Assembly (NCBI RefSeq): GCF_000772085.1 | Contig: NZ_CP009755.1 | Coordinates: 434,001 to 498,000, forward strand | DNA: 64,000 bases | DNA from: Curtobacterium sp. MR_MD2014 | GTDB lineage: Bacteria; Actinomycetota; Actinomycetes; Actinomycetales; Microbacteriaceae | Reading direction: 5' to 3' | In this document: positions 35,456 through 44,529 of the stretch, piece by piece | Numbering within the stretch: the first letter of the stretch is position 1 | Layout of the letters: each line of letters opens with the position of its first letter | Translations under genes and position numbers: made by a program | The notes under the pieces: model-generated | Told to the model about the DNA's origin: nothing | Databases searched by the model: none | The model's input: the letters and a program-made list of their open reading frames with translations, nothing else

Positions 35456-37624
35456 ATGGCGAACCTCCAGGGCGCCCCCGACTCGCAGGAACGGCAGAAG
35501 ACCGCCCTCGAGCAGTACGGCGTCGACCTCACCGCGATCGCGCGGAGCGGCAAGCTCGACCCGGTGATCGGTCGTGACGCCGAGATCCGCCGTGTCTCCC
35601 AGGTGCTGACGCGGCGGACCAAGAACAACCCCGTGCTCATCGGTGAGCCCGGGGTCGGCAAGACCGCCGTGGTCGAGGGTCTCGCGCAGCGCATCGTCGC
35701 CGGCGACGTCGCCGACTCGCTGAAGGACAAGCGGCTCGTGTCGCTCGACATGTCCGCCCTCATCGCCGGCGCGAAGTACCGCGGCGAGTTCGAGGAGCGG
35801 CTCAAGGCCGTCCTCAAGGAGATCGACGACTCGGACGGTCAGGTCATCACGTTCATCGACGAGCTGCACACGCTGATGGGGGCCGGCGGCGGTGAAGGGT
35901 CCGTCGCGGCGTCGAACATGCTCAAGCCGATGCTCGCCCGCGGTGAGCTGCGGCTGATCGGCGCGACGACGCTCGACGAGTACCGCGAGTACATCGAGAA
36001 GGACGCCGCGCTCGAGCGCCGCTTCCAGCAGGTGTTCGTGGGGGAGCCGAGCGTCGAGGACACCGTGGCGATCCTCCGCGGACTCAAGGAGCGGTACGAG
36101 GCGCACCACAAGGTGACCATCAACGACTCCGCCCTGGTCGCCGCCGCGAGCCTGTCGAACCGCTACATCTCCGGTCGCCAGCTCCCCGACAAGGCGATCG
36201 ACCTCATCGACGAGGCCGCCAGCCGACTGCGCATGGAGATCGACTCGAGCCCGGTCGAGATCGACGAGCTCAAGCGCAGCGTGGACCGCCTGCGCGTCGA
36301 GGAGTTCGCGCTGAAGCAGGAGAAGGACGACGCGTCGAAGGCGCGGCTGGCGACCCTGCGCGCGGAGCTCGCCGGGCGCCAGGAGCGGCTCGACGAGCTC
36401 GAGCAGCGGTGGCAGGCCGAGCGGGCGAGCCTCAACCGCATCGGTGAGCTCAAGCAGCAGCTCGACGAGCTGAACATGCGCAGCCAGCGCGCGCAGCGGG
36501 AGGCGCAGTACGAGACGGTGTCGCGCATCGAGTACGGCGAGAAGCCCCGGATCGAGGCCGAGCTCGCGGCGGCCGAGCAGGCCGAGAGCGCCGACCGCAT
36601 GGTGAACGACAGCGTCACGGACGAGGACATCGCCGCCGTGATCGCGCAGTGGACGGGCATCCCGATGGGGCGCCTGCTGCAGGGTGAGACCGAGAAGCTC
36701 CTGCACCTGGAGACCGAACTCGGTCGTCGGATCATCGGGCAGCGCGCCGCGGTGTCCACCGTGTCCGAGGCGGTGCGTCGCACCCGCGCCGGCATCTCCG
36801 ACCCAGACCGCCCGACGGGCTCGTTCCTGTTCCTCGGCCCCACCGGCGTCGGCAAGACCGAGCTCGCCAAGGCGCTCGCCGAGTTCCTGTTCGACGACGA
36901 GAAGGCCCTCGTCCGCATCGACATGAGCGAGTACGGCGAGAAGCACTCGGTCGCTCGGCTCATCGGTGCCCCGCCCGGGTACGTCGGGTACGAGGCCGGC
37001 GGGCAGCTCACCGAGACCGTCCGGCGCCGCCCGTACTCGGTGGTGCTGCTCGACGAGGTCGAGAAGGCGCACCCCGAGGTGTTCGACGTCCTGCTCCAGG
37101 TGCTCGACGACGGACGCCTGACCGACGGGCAGGGGCGCACGGTCGACTTCCGGAACACGATCATGGTCCTGACGTCGAACCTCGGATCGCAGTTCATGAC
37201 CGACCTGACGCTCACGGACGAGCAACGGGACGAGGCCGTGCGTGAGCTCGTGCAGCAGGCGTTCCGGCCCGAGTTCGTGAACCGTCTCGACGACATCGTC
37301 GTGTTCCAGGCGCTCACCACCGACGACCTCGGCCAGATCGTGTCGCTGTACGTCGACCGTCTGGCTCGTCGTCTGTCGGACCGCCGACTCGAGCTGGCCG
37401 TGACGCCGGCGGCGCGCAGCTGGCTCGCCGACCGCGGCTACGACCCCGTCTACGGGGCGAGGCCGCTCCGCCGCCTCATGCAGCGGCAGATCGACGACCG
37501 GTTGGCGCGGGCGATCCTGTCCGGGGACGTCCGCGACGGGGACACCGTCCGCGTGGACGTCGCCGCGGGCGGCGACGAGCTGACGGTCGAGCCGTTCGAG
37601 CTCGCGGAGATCGTCGAGGAGTAG
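35456..37624 (+). CDS. clpB: Disaggregase ClpB lacking the N-terminal domain
   Basis: AAA+ unfoldase that works with DnaK to dissolve protein aggregates. Of the usual 850-870 residues only 722 are present: the Clp_N repeats are absent and the protein starts shortly before the first AAA+ module (GRDAEIRRV, Walker A GEPGVGKT at 63-70). The middle coiled-coil domain (about 330-440) is present, so it is ClpB and not ClpA/ClpC. The second module has GPTGVGKTE (Lys467) and a sensor-2 GARPLRR. Its HAIR promoter lies directly upstream, so the short form is the native product and not a mis-called start. GAAAGGA precedes the ATG. Confidence 0.95.
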   Translation: MANLQGAPDSQERQKTALEQYGVDLTAIARSGKLDPVIGRDAEIRRVSQVLTRRTKNNPVLIGEPGVGKTAVVEGLAQRIVAGDVADSLKDKRLVSLDMSALIAGAKYRGEFEERLKAVLKEIDDSDGQVITFIDELHTLMGAGGGEGSVAASNMLKPMLARGELRLIGATTLDEYREYIEKDAALERRFQQVFVGEPSVEDTVAILRGLKERYEAHHKVTINDSALVAAASLSNRYISGRQLPDKAIDLIDEAASRLRMEIDSSPVEIDELKRSVDRLRVEEFALKQEKDDASKARLATLRAELAGRQERLDELEQRWQAERASLNRIGELKQQLDELNMRSQRAQREAQYETVSRIEYGEKPRIEAELAAAEQAESADRMVNDSVTDEDIAAVIAQWTGIPMGRLLQGETEKLLHLETELGRRIIGQRAAVSTVSEAVRRTRAGISDPDRPTGSFLFLGPTGVGKTELAKALAEFLFDDEKALVRIDMSEYGEKHSVARLIGAPPGYVGYEAGGQLTETVRRRPYSVVLLDEVEKAHPEVFDVLLQVLDDGRLTDGQGRTVDFRNTIMVLTSNLGSQFMTDLTLTDEQRDEAVRELVQQAFRPEFVNRLDDIVVFQALTTDDLGQIVSLYVDRLARRLSDRRLELAVTPAARSWLADRGYDPVYGARPLRRLMQRQIDDRLARAILSGDVRDGDTVRVDVAAGGDELTVEPFELAEIVEE

Positions 37625-37650
37625 GTCGCGTCCGCCCCGCGGCAGGGTGC

Positions 37651-37701
37651 GGCCGGGAGGTCCGGTGCCGGTCCGACGGACCGGCACCGGGCCTCCCGGT
37701 C
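37651..37701. terminator. Long palindrome after clpB
   Basis: Member of the GGGAGG(C/T)CCGGTGCC family; arms of about 23 bases around GACG, with CCGGTGCCGGTCC and GGACCGGCACCGG in the centre, 26 bases after the stop. Confidence 0.75.
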
Positions 37702-37760
37702 GTTGCGTCGCCCCCGGCAGCGTTACGGCCGCGAAACAGTGCACGCGCGACGGTGGTCGC

Positions 37761-37883
37761 ATGGAACCACAGACCGTCGAAACCGTCCCCCTGTTCATCA
37801 CCCGATCCGCGGAGACGACCGAGTTCGTCGTGCGGTTCGACGAACGGCGGGGGACCGTCCACCTCGACTCAGCGGATTCATAG
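37761..37883 (+). CDS. Possible small protein upstream of the response regulator
   Basis: A 40-residue frame beginning MEPQTVETVPLFITRSAE, ending 14 bases before the response regulator. Codon use is moderately GC-biased at third positions and there is no ribosome site or recognisable domain. It may be a small leader protein of the two-component operon, or a chance frame. Confidence 0.35.
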   Translation: MEPQTVETVPLFITRSAETTEFVVRFDERRGTVHLDSADS

Positions 37884-37897
37884 ACATCGCATGTGAA

Positions 37898-38560
37898 ATG
37901 TCGAATGTGCGTGTACTCGTGGTCGACGATGAGACCTCCCTGGCCGATCTCGTCGCGAAGGGACTCTGTCGCCAGGACATGGCCGTCGACGTCGCCCACC
38001 GGGGCGACGAGGCGGACGAACTCCTGTCGGTGAACGACTACGACGTCGTCGTGCTCGACCGCGACCTGCCGGGTCTGCACGGGGACGAGGTCGCGCGTCG
38101 ACTCGCGGCGAGGGGTTCGCTGACCCGGATCCTCATGCTGACCGCCGCGACCACGCTGGCAGACCGCGTGCACGGGCTCGAACTCGGTGCGGACGACTAC
38201 CTCGCGAAGCCGTTCGAGTACCCGGAGCTCGTCGCCAGGGTCCGTGCGCTCGGGCGGCGGAGCGTCGCGCCGGTCGCGCCGGTGCTCGAGCGGGACGGGA
38301 TCGTCGTCGACTCGAACCGGCGCATCGCCACCCGCGACGGCCGACCGCTCGACCTGACGTCGAAGGAGCTCGGCGTGCTCGAGGTGCTGCTCCGCGCGGA
38401 CGGTCGCATCGTCTCGTCCGAGGAGCTGCTCGAGAAGGTCTGGGACATGAACATCGACCCGTTCACGGCGGCCGTCCGGGTGACCCTGTCGAAGCTCCGC
38501 AAGAAGCTCGGGCCGCCGGACCCGATCCGGACCGTCCCGGGGTGCGGGTACGCACTGTGA
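37898..38560 (+). CDS. OmpR/PhoB-family response regulator
   Basis: DNA-binding response regulator, 220 residues. The receiver domain has the acidic pair Asp10-Asp11, phospho-acceptor Asp54 (VVVLDRDLPG), Thr in MLTAAT and Lys in LAKPFEY. The C-terminal winged helix reads LTSKELGVLEVLLRADGRIV, SSEELLEKVW and VRVTLSKLRKKLG. ATG 37898 gives the standard N-terminus, although no Shine-Dalgarno site precedes it. It overlaps the histidine kinase gene by four bases (GTGA). Targets probably include the exporter genes that follow (inference from position). Confidence 0.92.
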   Translation: MSNVRVLVVDDETSLADLVAKGLCRQDMAVDVAHRGDEADELLSVNDYDVVVLDRDLPGLHGDEVARRLAARGSLTRILMLTAATTLADRVHGLELGADDYLAKPFEYPELVARVRALGRRSVAPVAPVLERDGIVVDSNRRIATRDGRPLDLTSKELGVLEVLLRADGRIVSSEELLEKVWDMNIDPFTAAVRVTLSKLRKKLGPPDPIRTVPGCGYAL

Positions 38561-39690
38561 CGCGGCTCTGGAGCATCGGCGTCCGGACGACCGTCGGATT
38601 CGCGGTCTCCGCGATGGCCCTGACCACGGGCGTGCTCGTGTTCGTCGCGCTCGCGTCCCAGTGGTCGCTCCGCGCAGCCACCGAGTTCCGACCGACGGCG
38701 CTGTCCTCGGCCGCGACGCCGTCGGTCGGACGTGATCCGCACGTCGACCCCTCGGCGGTGCCCTCCGGTGCGGTCGCCTTCGTGCAGGTCGCCGCCGAGC
38801 AGCAGTGGCAGTGGTCGGCGGTCGGCATCGCCGTCGCGGGGGTGCTCGCCGGTCTGCTCGGCTGGGTCCTGAGCCGCCAGGTCCTGCGCCCGATCGACCG
38901 GATGGCGCGCACCGCCGACCGGATCTCGGCGTCGACCCTCCACGAACGCATCGCGCTCGACGGTCCCGACGACGAACTCCGCAGGCTCGCGCGCACGGTG
39001 GACGCCCTGCTCGACCGGCTCGAGGCGGCGTTCGCGAGCCAACGGCGGTTCGTGGCGCAGGCCGCGCACGAGTTGCGCACGCCGCTCGCGGTGCAGCGCG
39101 CGTCGGTGCAGATCGGGCTGCCCGACGACGCCACCCCGGCCGAGCTCGCGGCGGTCCGGGCGGAGCTCCTCGAGCAGAACCGTCGCACCGAGCACCTCGT
39201 CGACTCGCTCCTGGTGCTCGCCGAGGCGGAGCGCGGACTCGAGGACCGGTCGACGGCGGTCGACCTCGGTGCCGTCGCCCGTGACGTCGTCGCGCAGGCC
39301 GCCGGTGCTGCGCGTGACGCCGACGTCACGCTCGTCGTCGACGAGCAGGACGTGCCCCGCGGGCTGACCGGCGAACCGCTGCTCGTCCGGCAACTCGTCG
39401 GCAACCTGGTCGACAACGCGATCGAGTACAACGAACCGGGCGGCACGGTCCTCGTCCGCACAGGCGTGCACGGGGTGACGGTCGAGAACACCGGGGTGCT
39501 CATCGACCCGGACGAGGTCCAGCACCTCACCGAGCCGTTCCGTCGCGGGGAGCACCCGGGCTCGAAGCGGCACAGCGGCCTCGGGCTGTCGATCGTCGCC
39601 GCGATCGCGGACGCGCACGGCTGGTCGCTCCGGCTCGAGCCCCTGGCCGACGGCGGGCTCCGCGCCGTCGTTCGTGTCTCATCGGTGTGA
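38557..39690 (+). CDS. Sensor histidine kinase
   Basis: Membrane sensor, 377 residues: helix 1 at about 12-33, an extracytoplasmic loop of only about 50 residues, helix 2 at about 86-106, then a HAMP domain (LSRQVLRPIDRMARTADRI), the H box AHELRTPLA with His171, N box NLVDNAIEYN and a G box HSGLGLSIV. The ATPase domain is compact, with a reduced G1 region. The GTG start overlaps the response regulator stop. The small sensor loop suggests detection within the membrane or through a partner, as in antibiotic-sensing kinases next to ABC exporters (inference). Confidence 0.92.
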   Translation: MTRLWSIGVRTTVGFAVSAMALTTGVLVFVALASQWSLRAATEFRPTALSSAATPSVGRDPHVDPSAVPSGAVAFVQVAAEQQWQWSAVGIAVAGVLAGLLGWVLSRQVLRPIDRMARTADRISASTLHERIALDGPDDELRRLARTVDALLDRLEAAFASQRRFVAQAAHELRTPLAVQRASVQIGLPDDATPAELAAVRAELLEQNRRTEHLVDSLLVLAEAERGLEDRSTAVDLGAVARDVVAQAAGAARDADVTLVVDEQDVPRGLTGEPLLVRQLVGNLVDNAIEYNEPGGTVLVRTGVHGVTVENTGVLIDPDEVQHLTEPFRRGEHPGSKRHSGLGLSIVAAIADAHGWSLRLEPLADGGLRAVVRVSSV

Positions 39691-39728
39691 TCGGTGTGGT
39701 CGGTGTGATTCGTGTTTCGTCGGTGTAA
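39682..39728. repeat. Nine-base tandem repeats at the kinase stop codon
   Basis: TCGGTGTGA, TCGGTGTGG and TCGGTGTGA are adjacent, followed by a degenerate unit and TCGGTGTAA at 39720. The kinase stop lies in the first unit. Confidence 0.7.
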
Positions 39729-39775
39729 TCGGCGGGCGGCCGTCCCCGAAACACCGTGTCCGGTGTCCTGGATGC

Positions 39776-40285
39776 ATGAACAACACCACCACACCGACTC
39801 CCTCGATCCTCCACCGGGCCGCCGTCGTCCTCGCGCTCGTCGTCGGCGCTCCGCTCGCCCTCGCCGGGTGCACCGCGCACGACACGGCGGGAGCGGCTGA
39901 CACCGCCGCGTCCAGCGGGCTCGGGTCGAAGTGGGGGTCCTGCATGCGGCACGCCGGCTTCGAGGCCGAGGACCCGAGCGACGACGAGGTCACCAGCGGC
40001 TCGGTGCTCACGCCGCCCGGGGTCGATCAGGCTGCCTTCCTGGAGGCCGCACAGACGTGCAACCAGCAGATCGGCGTGCAGTCCGCCGACTCGGCGCAGA
40101 AGGACGAGTGGAAGCGCCAGTACGCCGCGGTCGACGCCTGCATCCGGGAGGAGTTCCCCGACGCACCCGTGCAGGAACCCGGGCAGCTCAACTACGGCGA
40201 CATCTCCGAACGTCCGGACTTCGAGGAGCGCTGGCAGGAGTGCCTGACGGAACACGCGCCCGACACGAAGACGCAGAGCCGCTGA
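39776..40285 (+). CDS. Lipoprotein with CMRxAG motif
   Basis: Exported lipoprotein of 169 residues. The signal peptide ends in LALAGC with the lipid-bearing Cys32. The mature part carries four more Cys in a regular pattern: GSCMRHAGF, TCNQQ, ACIREEFP and ECLTEHAP. These could form two disulfides outside the membrane. The CMRxxG motif is one I remember from small actinobacterial lipoproteins encoded beside ABC exporters with peptidoglycan-binding adaptors; no biochemical role is known to me. It is related to the next gene, probably by an old duplication. Confidence 0.75.
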   Translation: MNNTTTPTPSILHRAAVVLALVVGAPLALAGCTAHDTAGAADTAASSGLGSKWGSCMRHAGFEAEDPSDDEVTSGSVLTPPGVDQAAFLEAAQTCNQQIGVQSADSAQKDEWKRQYAAVDACIREEFPDAPVQEPGQLNYGDISERPDFEERWQECLTEHAPDTKTQSR

Positions 40286-40338
40286 CGATGCCCAGCCGCA
40301 CCACGACGACGACCGCCCCCGACCGCACGAGGAGCACC

Positions 40339-40815
40339 ATGACACGGACCATCACCAGCACCGGGATCGCCGCGGCGATCCTCGTCCTCGCCGGCGTCCT
40401 CGCCGGCTGTTCCGCCTCGCAGCCGGACCCCGGCCGGCCGACGGGCCCCGCCGAGACGAGCAGTGACCACGCCGTCGCGTCCTGCATGCGGGACGCGGGC
40501 TACGACGTGACCGACGACGACTACCGGTTCACCCCGACGACCGGAGACGTGCAGGGTCAGCAGGACGCCCTGGCGGAGTGCACGCGGGAGCACGACCCCG
40601 AGGCGGCGCGCGAGGCCGAGAGCGGTCGGGACAGCGCGGAGTTCCGGGCGCTCGCCCTGAAGGTCGCGGAGTGCATGCGGAAGGCTGGGTACACCGACTA
40701 CCCGGACGACCCGGAGCGCGCGGACGCGTACCGGGCCCCAGCGGGCGACACCGCGTACGCGGACGTCCTCGGGAAGTGCTACGAGGGTTCCGGCGCGAAG
40801 GTGCAGACGAAGTGA
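40339..40815 (+). CDS. Second CMRxAG lipoprotein
   Basis: 158 residues with lipobox VLAGC (Cys24). Two CMR motifs are present, ASCMRDAGY and AECMRKAGYTDYPDDP, plus AECTREH and GKCYEGS, so four Cys in the mature protein. The second motif with DYPDDP is the fullest form of the family. GAGGAG at 40329-40334 fixes ATG 40339; an upstream ATG at 40288 would add an odd Thr-rich stretch. Its stop overlaps the adaptor start (GTGA), tying it to the ABC exporter. Confidence 0.78.
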   Translation: MTRTITSTGIAAAILVLAGVLAGCSASQPDPGRPTGPAETSSDHAVASCMRDAGYDVTDDDYRFTPTTGDVQGQQDALAECTREHDPEAAREAESGRDSAEFRALALKVAECMRKAGYTDYPDDPERADAYRAPAGDTAYADVLGKCYEGSGAKVQTK

Positions 40816-41858
40816 CCGGGACCGTGCGCGGGCGCACCGTCGTCGTCAGTGCGTGCCTGGTCGCCGTGCTGGCAGCCGGAGTCGGCACGTGGGCGGTCGT
40901 CGGCGGGACCCCGACGGAGTCCTCGGCCGCCGAGACCCGCAGCAAGCAGGCCACCGCCCCGGTCGAGAAGGGGGACCTGACCGACTCGAAGCTGTTCGCG
41001 GGTGCCCTCGGGTACGGCGCACCGACCGGGGTCCCGGGCGCGGCGTCCGGTACCGTGACCTGGCTGCCCGAACCCGGACAGGTCATCGAGCAGGACCAGC
41101 CGGTGTACGCGGTCGACGAGCGACCGGTCCGTGCGATGTACGGCGCCACCCCGCTCTGGCGGACGCTCGAGTACGGCATCGAGGGGGCCGACGTCCGGCA
41201 GCTCAACGAGGACCTCGCCGCCCTGGGCTACGACGTGTCCGTCGACGAGACGTTCGGCAAGCGCACCCGGGCAGCGGTGCAGCGCTGGCAGGAGGACCGT
41301 GGGCTGGAGGTCACCGGCGCGCTCACCGCGGACGACATCGTCTTCGTCGACGGCCCCGTCCGCGTCGACTCCGTCGTCGCGAAGCTCGGCCAGCCCGCCG
41401 CCGGGGACGTCCTCCAGGTCACGAGCACGAAGCGCGTCGTGAACGCCGCAGTGTCCCAGGCGGACGCCGCGCGCCTCGCCGTCGGCACGAAGGTCCGGGT
41501 GCGTCTGAACGGCGGCGAGGACGCGATCGAGGGCGAGGTCGTCGACGCCGAGCCGGACGAGTCGGACACGGGCGGCAAGACCGTCCTGACGACGATCGCG
41601 TTCGACGCCGGCGACCAGAGCATCCCCGCAGCGGCATCCGTCCGGGTGGAGGCCCCCGGGCAGACCGCGAAGGACGTGCTCTCGGTGCCGGTGCAGGCGT
41701 TGTCCGCGACCGGACGCTCCGGCGAGTACGGCGTCGAGGTCGCCCGACGTGACGGCACGACGAAGCGCGTGACGGTGCAGGTCGGGCTCGTCGCCGACGG
41801 TCGTGCGGCGGTCACCGGCGACGTGCACGAGGGCGACGAGGTCGTGGTGCCCTCGTGA
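40812..41858 (+). CDS. Peptidoglycan-binding-domain membrane-fusion adaptor
   Basis: Extracytoplasmic partner of a MacB-type exporter, 348 residues. One N-terminal membrane anchor (VVVSACLVAVLAAGVGTWAV) leads to a lipoyl-like segment (GTVTWLPEPGQVIEQDQPVY) and a PG_binding_1 domain (GADVRQLNEDLAALGYDV, TFGKRTRAAVQRWQ). Beta-barrel and C-terminal adaptor domains follow (RVEAPGQTAKDVLSVPVQAL). In an organism without outer membrane the adaptor would connect the exporter to the wall. Its GTG start overlaps the upstream stop, and its stop overlaps the ATPase start. Confidence 0.85.
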   Translation: MTGTVRGRTVVVSACLVAVLAAGVGTWAVVGGTPTESSAAETRSKQATAPVEKGDLTDSKLFAGALGYGAPTGVPGAASGTVTWLPEPGQVIEQDQPVYAVDERPVRAMYGATPLWRTLEYGIEGADVRQLNEDLAALGYDVSVDETFGKRTRAAVQRWQEDRGLEVTGALTADDIVFVDGPVRVDSVVAKLGQPAAGDVLQVTSTKRVVNAAVSQADAARLAVGTKVRVRLNGGEDAIEGEVVDAEPDESDTGGKTVLTTIAFDAGDQSIPAAASVRVEAPGQTAKDVLSVPVQALSATGRSGEYGVEVARRDGTTKRVTVQVGLVADGRAAVTGDVHEGDEVVVPS

Positions 41859-42619
41859 GCGCGGCGACCCTCGCCGATCATGCCGTCGCCGGCCCACGCG
41901 CCGCGGAGACGGTGGTCCGCCTCCGTGAGGTGGTGAAGACCTACGGCGACGTGCAGGCGCTCCGCGGGGTGTCGCTCGACGTCACCGCCGGGGAGCTCGT
42001 CGCGGTCGTCGGTCCCTCGGGTTCCGGCAAGTCGACGATGCTCAACACCGTCGGGACGCTCGACCGGCCGACCTCGGGCACCGTGACGATCGCCGGGCAC
42101 GACGTCGGGTCGATGCGCGACGACGACCTGTCCCGGCTCCGCGCCGAGCACATCGGGTTCGTCTTCCAGCACTTCCACCTGCAGGCCGGCGCGACCGCGG
42201 CGGAGAACGTCGCCGACGGACTCCTCTACGCCGGCGTCCCGCGTCGGGCTCGGATGGAGCGCGCGGTCGACGCACTGGGACGGGTCGGTCTCGAGCACCG
42301 CGTCGGGCACCGCCCGCCGCAGCTCTCCGGCGGCGAGAAGCAGCGCGTCGCGATCGCCCGCGCCATCGTCGGCGATCCGACCATCCTGCTCGCCGACGAG
42401 CCGACCGGTGCACTCGACACCGCGAGCGGTCGGAAGATCCTCGGGCTGCTCCGCGAGCTCAACGACGCCGGGACCACCGTGCTCGTCATCACGCACGACC
42501 TGGCACTGGCGGCCTCGCTGCCCCGCCAGGTGCGGATGCGGGACGGGGCGGTGGAGGACGACTCGAGCACCTCGGACGCGGGTGCCCTCGCCGACGCGAT
42601 CGTCGGAGCCGGACGGTGA
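41855..42619 (+). CDS. MacB/LolD-type ABC transporter ATPase
   Basis: 254-residue ATPase with Walker A GPSGSGKST, Q-loop VFQHFHLQAGATA, signature LSGGEKQRVAIARA, Walker B ILLADEPTGALD and H-loop ITHDLA. The DDLSRLRAEHIGFVFQ segment and ADEPTGALD are diagnostic of the MacB/LolD subgroup, which works by mechanotransmission and not substrate import. It overlaps both the adaptor gene and the permease gene by GTGA. Confidence 0.93.
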   Translation: MSAATLADHAVAGPRAAETVVRLREVVKTYGDVQALRGVSLDVTAGELVAVVGPSGSGKSTMLNTVGTLDRPTSGTVTIAGHDVGSMRDDDLSRLRAEHIGFVFQHFHLQAGATAAENVADGLLYAGVPRRARMERAVDALGRVGLEHRVGHRPPQLSGGEKQRVAIARAIVGDPTILLADEPTGALDTASGRKILGLLRELNDAGTTVLVITHDLALAASLPRQVRMRDGAVEDDSSTSDAGALADAIVGAGR

Positions 42620-43824
42620 GCGCGCACACGGCGCGAGTGCAGCGCCCGCGGACGGTCGGCGCCGGAGACCTGCTCCGGCTCGGGGTCTTCGGGCTCCGGA
42701 CCCGTCCGGGCCGGGTCGTGCTGTCGGCGCTCGGCATCGCGATCGGCATCGCCGCCATGATCGCCGTCGTCGGCATCTCGTCGTCGAGCAAGGCGGCCCT
42801 CGACCAGGTGCTCGACGCACTCGGCACGAACGTCCTCACGGTCACGAAGGCACAGGGCTTCGGGGACGTCCCGCCCCTGCCGAGCACGGCCGTCGAGTCG
42901 GCGCTCCGACAGTCCGACGTGCAGGACGCCGCCGGCGTCGGCGAAGCCGAGGACGGCCGCGTCTACCGGAACCCCTTCGTGCCCGCGGCGGAGACGAAGG
43001 GCATCGGCGTGATGACCGTCTGGGGTGACGTGCCGACGGTGCTCGGCGGATCCCTGGCGGCCGGACGGTGGGTCGACCCGTCGCCGGACGCCCCCGCCCA
43101 GGCCGTGCTGGGGGCGGTCGCCGCGAAGAACCTCGGCATCGACGAGCTCCGGCCGGACACCCGGGTGTGGATCGGCGGACAGTGGGTGCAGGTCGTCGGC
43201 GTCCTCGCGCCGCTGCAACTCGCGGAGGACCTCGACAACCAGGTCTTCGTCCCACAGGCGCTCGCGACGACCCTCGGGTTCGACGGACACCCGACCGCGG
43301 TCTACACGCGCGTCGACCCGGAACGGGTGGCCGACGCGCGGGACGTCCTGGCGAACGCGATCAGCCCCGACCACCCGCAGGACGTCGGGGTGACCCGTCC
43401 GTCCGACGCCCTCGCGGCGAAGAACGCGACGGACGACTCGTTCACCGGGCTCCTGGTCGGGATCGGTGGGGTCGCCCTGCTCGTGGGCGGGATCGGTGTC
43501 GCGAACACGATGGTGATCACGGTCCTCGAACGACGGGCAGAAGTGGGTGTCCGGCGTGCACTCGGCGCCCGACGACGGAACATCCGCGACCAGTTCCTGG
43601 TGGAGTCGCTGCTGCTCTCCTTCCTCGGCGGTGTCGCTGGGGTGGTCATCGGGCTGGGCGTCACGATCGCCTTCGCGCTCGCGCAGGGGTGGCCGGTGGC
43701 GATCCCGCTGTGGGCGGTCGGGGGCGGACTCGCCGCGACCGTGGTGATCGGCGGCGTCTCGGGGCTGTACCCGGCGGCCCGCGCCGCACGCATCCCGCCC
43801 ACCTCGGCGCTCGCAGCGGTCTGA
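42616..43824 (+). CDS. MacB/FtsX-type ABC permease
   Basis: Permease of 402 residues with the four-helix MacB arrangement: helix 1 at about 30-52 (VVLSALGIAIGIAAMIAVV), a large extracytoplasmic MacB_PCD domain, then three C-terminal helices (GVALLVGGIGVANTMVITVL; LGGVAGVVIGLGVTIAFAL; LAATVVIGGVSGLYPA). The motif VLERRAEVGVRRALGARRR is typical. It ends the exporter operon, 27 bases before a palindrome terminator. Likely substrates are peptides, lipoproteins or an antibiotic (inference). Confidence 0.92.
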   Translation: MSAHTARVQRPRTVGAGDLLRLGVFGLRTRPGRVVLSALGIAIGIAAMIAVVGISSSSKAALDQVLDALGTNVLTVTKAQGFGDVPPLPSTAVESALRQSDVQDAAGVGEAEDGRVYRNPFVPAAETKGIGVMTVWGDVPTVLGGSLAAGRWVDPSPDAPAQAVLGAVAAKNLGIDELRPDTRVWIGGQWVQVVGVLAPLQLAEDLDNQVFVPQALATTLGFDGHPTAVYTRVDPERVADARDVLANAISPDHPQDVGVTRPSDALAAKNATDDSFTGLLVGIGGVALLVGGIGVANTMVITVLERRAEVGVRRALGARRRNIRDQFLVESLLLSFLGGVAGVVIGLGVTIAFALAQGWPVAIPLWAVGGGLAATVVIGGVSGLYPAARAARIPPTSALAAV

Positions 43825-43851
43825 CCGGTCGCGTGGTCCGCCGGGCGCACC

Positions 43852-43902
43852 GGCCGGGAGGCCCGGTGCCGGTTCCTGGAACCGACACCGGGCCCGGCGG
43901 CC
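43852..43902. terminator. Long palindrome after the ABC permease gene
   Basis: Family member with GGAGGCCCGGTGCCGGTTC pairing with GAACCGACACCGGGCC around CTG, less perfect than the others. It abuts the TAGCGT -10 box of the next gene. Confidence 0.7.
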
Positions 43903-43908
43903 TAGCGT
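43903..43908 (+). promoter_or_regulatory. -10 box of the DUF2231 gene
   Basis: TAGCGT lies seven bases before ATG 43916, so the transcript is predicted to be leaderless. Confidence 0.5.
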
Positions 43909-43915
43909 CCAGGGC

Positions 43916-44470
43916 ATGCCAGAGCTGCCGATCATCCGTCGCCTCACCGACTCCATCGAGCACGCCAGCGTGCTCGACAAGGCCGTCGACCTCGACACGC
44001 GCGTCGTCCGCGCGGTCGCGAAGCCGAAGGCCCTGCGGCAGCTGCTGCACGGCGTGCCGTTCGGACACCCCCTGCACCCGCTGATGGTGCAGGTGCCGCT
44101 CGGCGCCTGGATCTCGGCGGCCGTCCTCGACCTGATCGGCGGGAAGGGCAACGCGCGCGCGGCGCAGACGCTGACCGGGGTCGGGATCGCATCGGCGGGC
44201 AGTGCGTCGATCGCCGGCTACGTCGACTGGGCGGAGCTCTCGCTCGAGCAGCGCCGGACCGGGTGGGTGCACCAGGCGGTGAACTGGGTCGGCATCACGT
44301 TCTTCGGCCTGTCGTGGTGGCAGCGACGGAAGGGCAACACCGCGGCAGGCAAGGCGCTCGGCGTCGTCGGGCTCACCGTCGTGAGCGTCGGCGGGTACCT
44401 CGGCGGACACCTGTCCTACCGGCAGCGTGCCGGGGTGGGGTCGAGCGACCGGGTCCCCTTCGACGACTGA
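43916..44470 (+). CDS. DUF2231-family membrane protein
   Basis: 184 residues with about four membrane helices. The family motif GHPLHPLMVQVPLGAW lies at the start of the first helix. Later helices are GVGIASAGSASIAGYVDW and AGKALGVVGLTVVSVGGYLGGHL. The two histidines of GHPLHP suggest heme or metal binding, but the function of the family is not established. There is no ribosome site; the promoter directly precedes the ATG. A hairpin follows. Confidence 0.82.
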   Translation: MPELPIIRRLTDSIEHASVLDKAVDLDTRVVRAVAKPKALRQLLHGVPFGHPLHPLMVQVPLGAWISAAVLDLIGGKGNARAAQTLTGVGIASAGSASIAGYVDWAELSLEQRRTGWVHQAVNWVGITFFGLSWWQRRKGNTAAGKALGVVGLTVVSVGGYLGGHLSYRQRAGVGSSDRVPFDD

Positions 44471-44490
44471 CGCTCCATTCGGCCTCCACG

Positions 44491-44526
44491 GGAACGCCCG
44501 ATCTGCACCGGCAGGTCGGGCGTTCC
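44491..44526. terminator. Hairpin terminator after the DUF2231 gene
   Basis: GGAACGCCCGATCTGC pairs with GCAGGTCGGGCGTTCC (one wobble) around ACCG and is followed by TTCGTTCG. Confidence 0.75.
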
Positions 44527-44529
44527 TTC

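Noticed and set aside
37647..37760. Longer start for the small ORF before the response regulator.
   Set aside because: The extra residues are the translated clpB terminator palindrome.
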